DNA from: Gemmatimonadota bacterium
Lineage (GTDB): Bacteria; Gemmatimonadota; Gemmatimonadetes; Longimicrobiales; Gaopeijiaceae
Length of the DNA: 6,350 nt
Assembly (NCBI GenBank): GCA_030550695.1
Contig: JAUQOX010000169.1
Span: 1 to 6,350, forward strand
Direction: 5' to 3'
This document shows, one piece after another, positions 5,798 through 6,350 of the stretch (positions are counted from its first letter, which is position 1; each line of letters begins with the position of its first letter). The position numbers were made by a program, and so were the translations under genes. The notes below the pieces were generated by a model. It was not told the DNA's origin. It was given only the letters and a program-made list of their open reading frames with translations, and ran no database searches.

Positions 5798-6350
5798 TCA
5801 GCTGCCAAGCTGCCAGGCGGTCACGGCGGGCACCACCTGCACCCAAAAATTGTCATCCGACCCACTCCTCACACCTTCCACCACGGCGCCCGCCCCCGCC
5901 GCAGCCACCGCCGGAACCACGGCGGACGCCCAGGATTCTCCCAACATCACCAGGGCCCACCATGCCCCCAGGGTCCCCACCATCCAGACCGCCAGGGACC
6001 CTTCCATGGTCTTCTCGGGCGCCCACGGAAGCCAGGGAATCGGCCGCCTCCAAATCCTCCTTCCCCACCGCTTCCCCACCCACTCCCCGGCCGCATCCCC
6101 CCACCCGCACACCGCATAGCCCACCACCGCCCATTCCCCCAACAGCACCAGGTTCACCAGCCCACCGGCCGCCGTGGCCAGCCAGGGGAAAACGATCGAC
6201 CGCCGCGGCGGGCCGTTACCTCCCCTTGCCAGGGCCTCCAGGAGCCGTCTGCCGCCCCACCGCCCGGAGACGGCCAGGGTGAGCACAGCCGACACTCCCC
6301 CCCCGAACCCCAGAATCCCGCCCCCGCCCCACAGGAAGTGTACCACGGCC
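5798..6350 (-). CDS. Phytol/dolichol kinase-like CTP-dependent membrane protein, 5'-truncated by window edge
   Basis: The frame is open to the right edge. GTG at 6346 would give 182 residues, but family members are usually longer, so the N-terminus is probably missing. The visible part has about five hydrophobic segments. Counted from that GTG, the family core is GWGDAAGEWVGKRWGRR at 81-97, then PEKTMEGSLAVWMVGTL near 110-126, then EG at 157-158 and DDNFWVQVVPA near 164-174. The order GD..g..vGk.wG, K-T-EGS and DDN is that of the phytol kinase, dolichol kinase and CTP:phosphatidate cytidylyltransferase superfamily. These integral membrane enzymes use CTP to phosphorylate a prenol or diacylglycerol, or to make CDP-lipid. 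Phytol-kinase-like is the best fit because of the DDN block. Among carotenoid genes it could recycle prenols such as farnesol or geranylgeraniol into diphosphate precursors, but the substrate cannot be read from sequence. A photolyase gene follows in the same direction after 45 bases. Confidence 0.8.
   Translation of the reverse strand, partial: AVVHFLWGGGGILGFGGGVSAVLTLAVSGRWGGRRLLEALARGGNGPPRRSIVFPWLATAAGGLVNLVLLGEWAVVGYAVCGWGDAAGEWVGKRWGRRIWRRPIPWLPWAPEKTMEGSLAVWMVGTLGAWWALVMLGESWASAVVPAVAAAGAGAVVEGVRSGSDDNFWVQVVPAVTAWQLGS

Noticed and set aside
5731..6282. 183-codon plus-strand frame opposite the kinase-like gene
   Set aside because: Its translation is mostly Pro, Ser and Thr, mirroring the Gly- and Ala-rich membrane protein on the other strand. 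No start signal or domain was seen.

Overview
This is a GC-rich bacterial segment packed with genes. No gene-free stretch is longer than about 45 bases. The window holds six protein genes in two convergent sets and no RNA genes, mobile elements, CRISPR arrays or large repeats. The lineage cannot be fixed from the sequence. The high G+C, frequent GTG starts, strong Shine-Dalgarno sites and tight gene overlaps indicate a bacterium. The uncharacterised first gene and the acyltransferase recall families I associate with Bacteroidota-like carotenoid loci, while the CrtI resembles the Pantoea/proteobacterial type. That mix argues against a confident call.

Left half, plus strand (about 2-2936). An uncharacterised, 5'-truncated gene with a TPR-like C-terminal half (2-616) is followed by a PlsC/LPLAT-family acyltransferase (613-1341) and a phytoene desaturase of the CrtI family (1338-2936). 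Stop and start codons overlap at both junctions (GTGA, then ATGA), so the three are very probably one translationally coupled transcript. CrtI makes the coloured carotenoid backbone. The acyltransferase is a candidate for tailoring the pigment or the membrane lipid that holds it. The first protein has no known role.

Right half, minus strand, read from the right edge inward. A 5'-truncated membrane CTP-dependent prenol/lipid kinase-like protein (5798-6350, related to phytol kinase and dolichol kinase) is followed after 45 bases by a divergent class II photolyase (4268-5752). Two bases later comes a fusion of an SRPBCC domain with a TIGR01777-type nucleotide-sugar-epimerase-like SDR (2889-4265). 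This set also looks like one operon. It meets the plus-strand set tail to tail, and the last 48 bases of crtI and of the SDR gene overlap.

Taken together the window looks like a light-stress and isoprenoid island, with photoprotective carotenoid synthesis and modification facing light-driven DNA repair and isoprenoid alcohol phosphorylation. The known families are clear. The new biology, if any, lies in the uncharacterised first gene, the acyltransferase acceptor, the role of the SDR fusion and the kinase substrate. Phytoene synthase (crtB) is not in the window.
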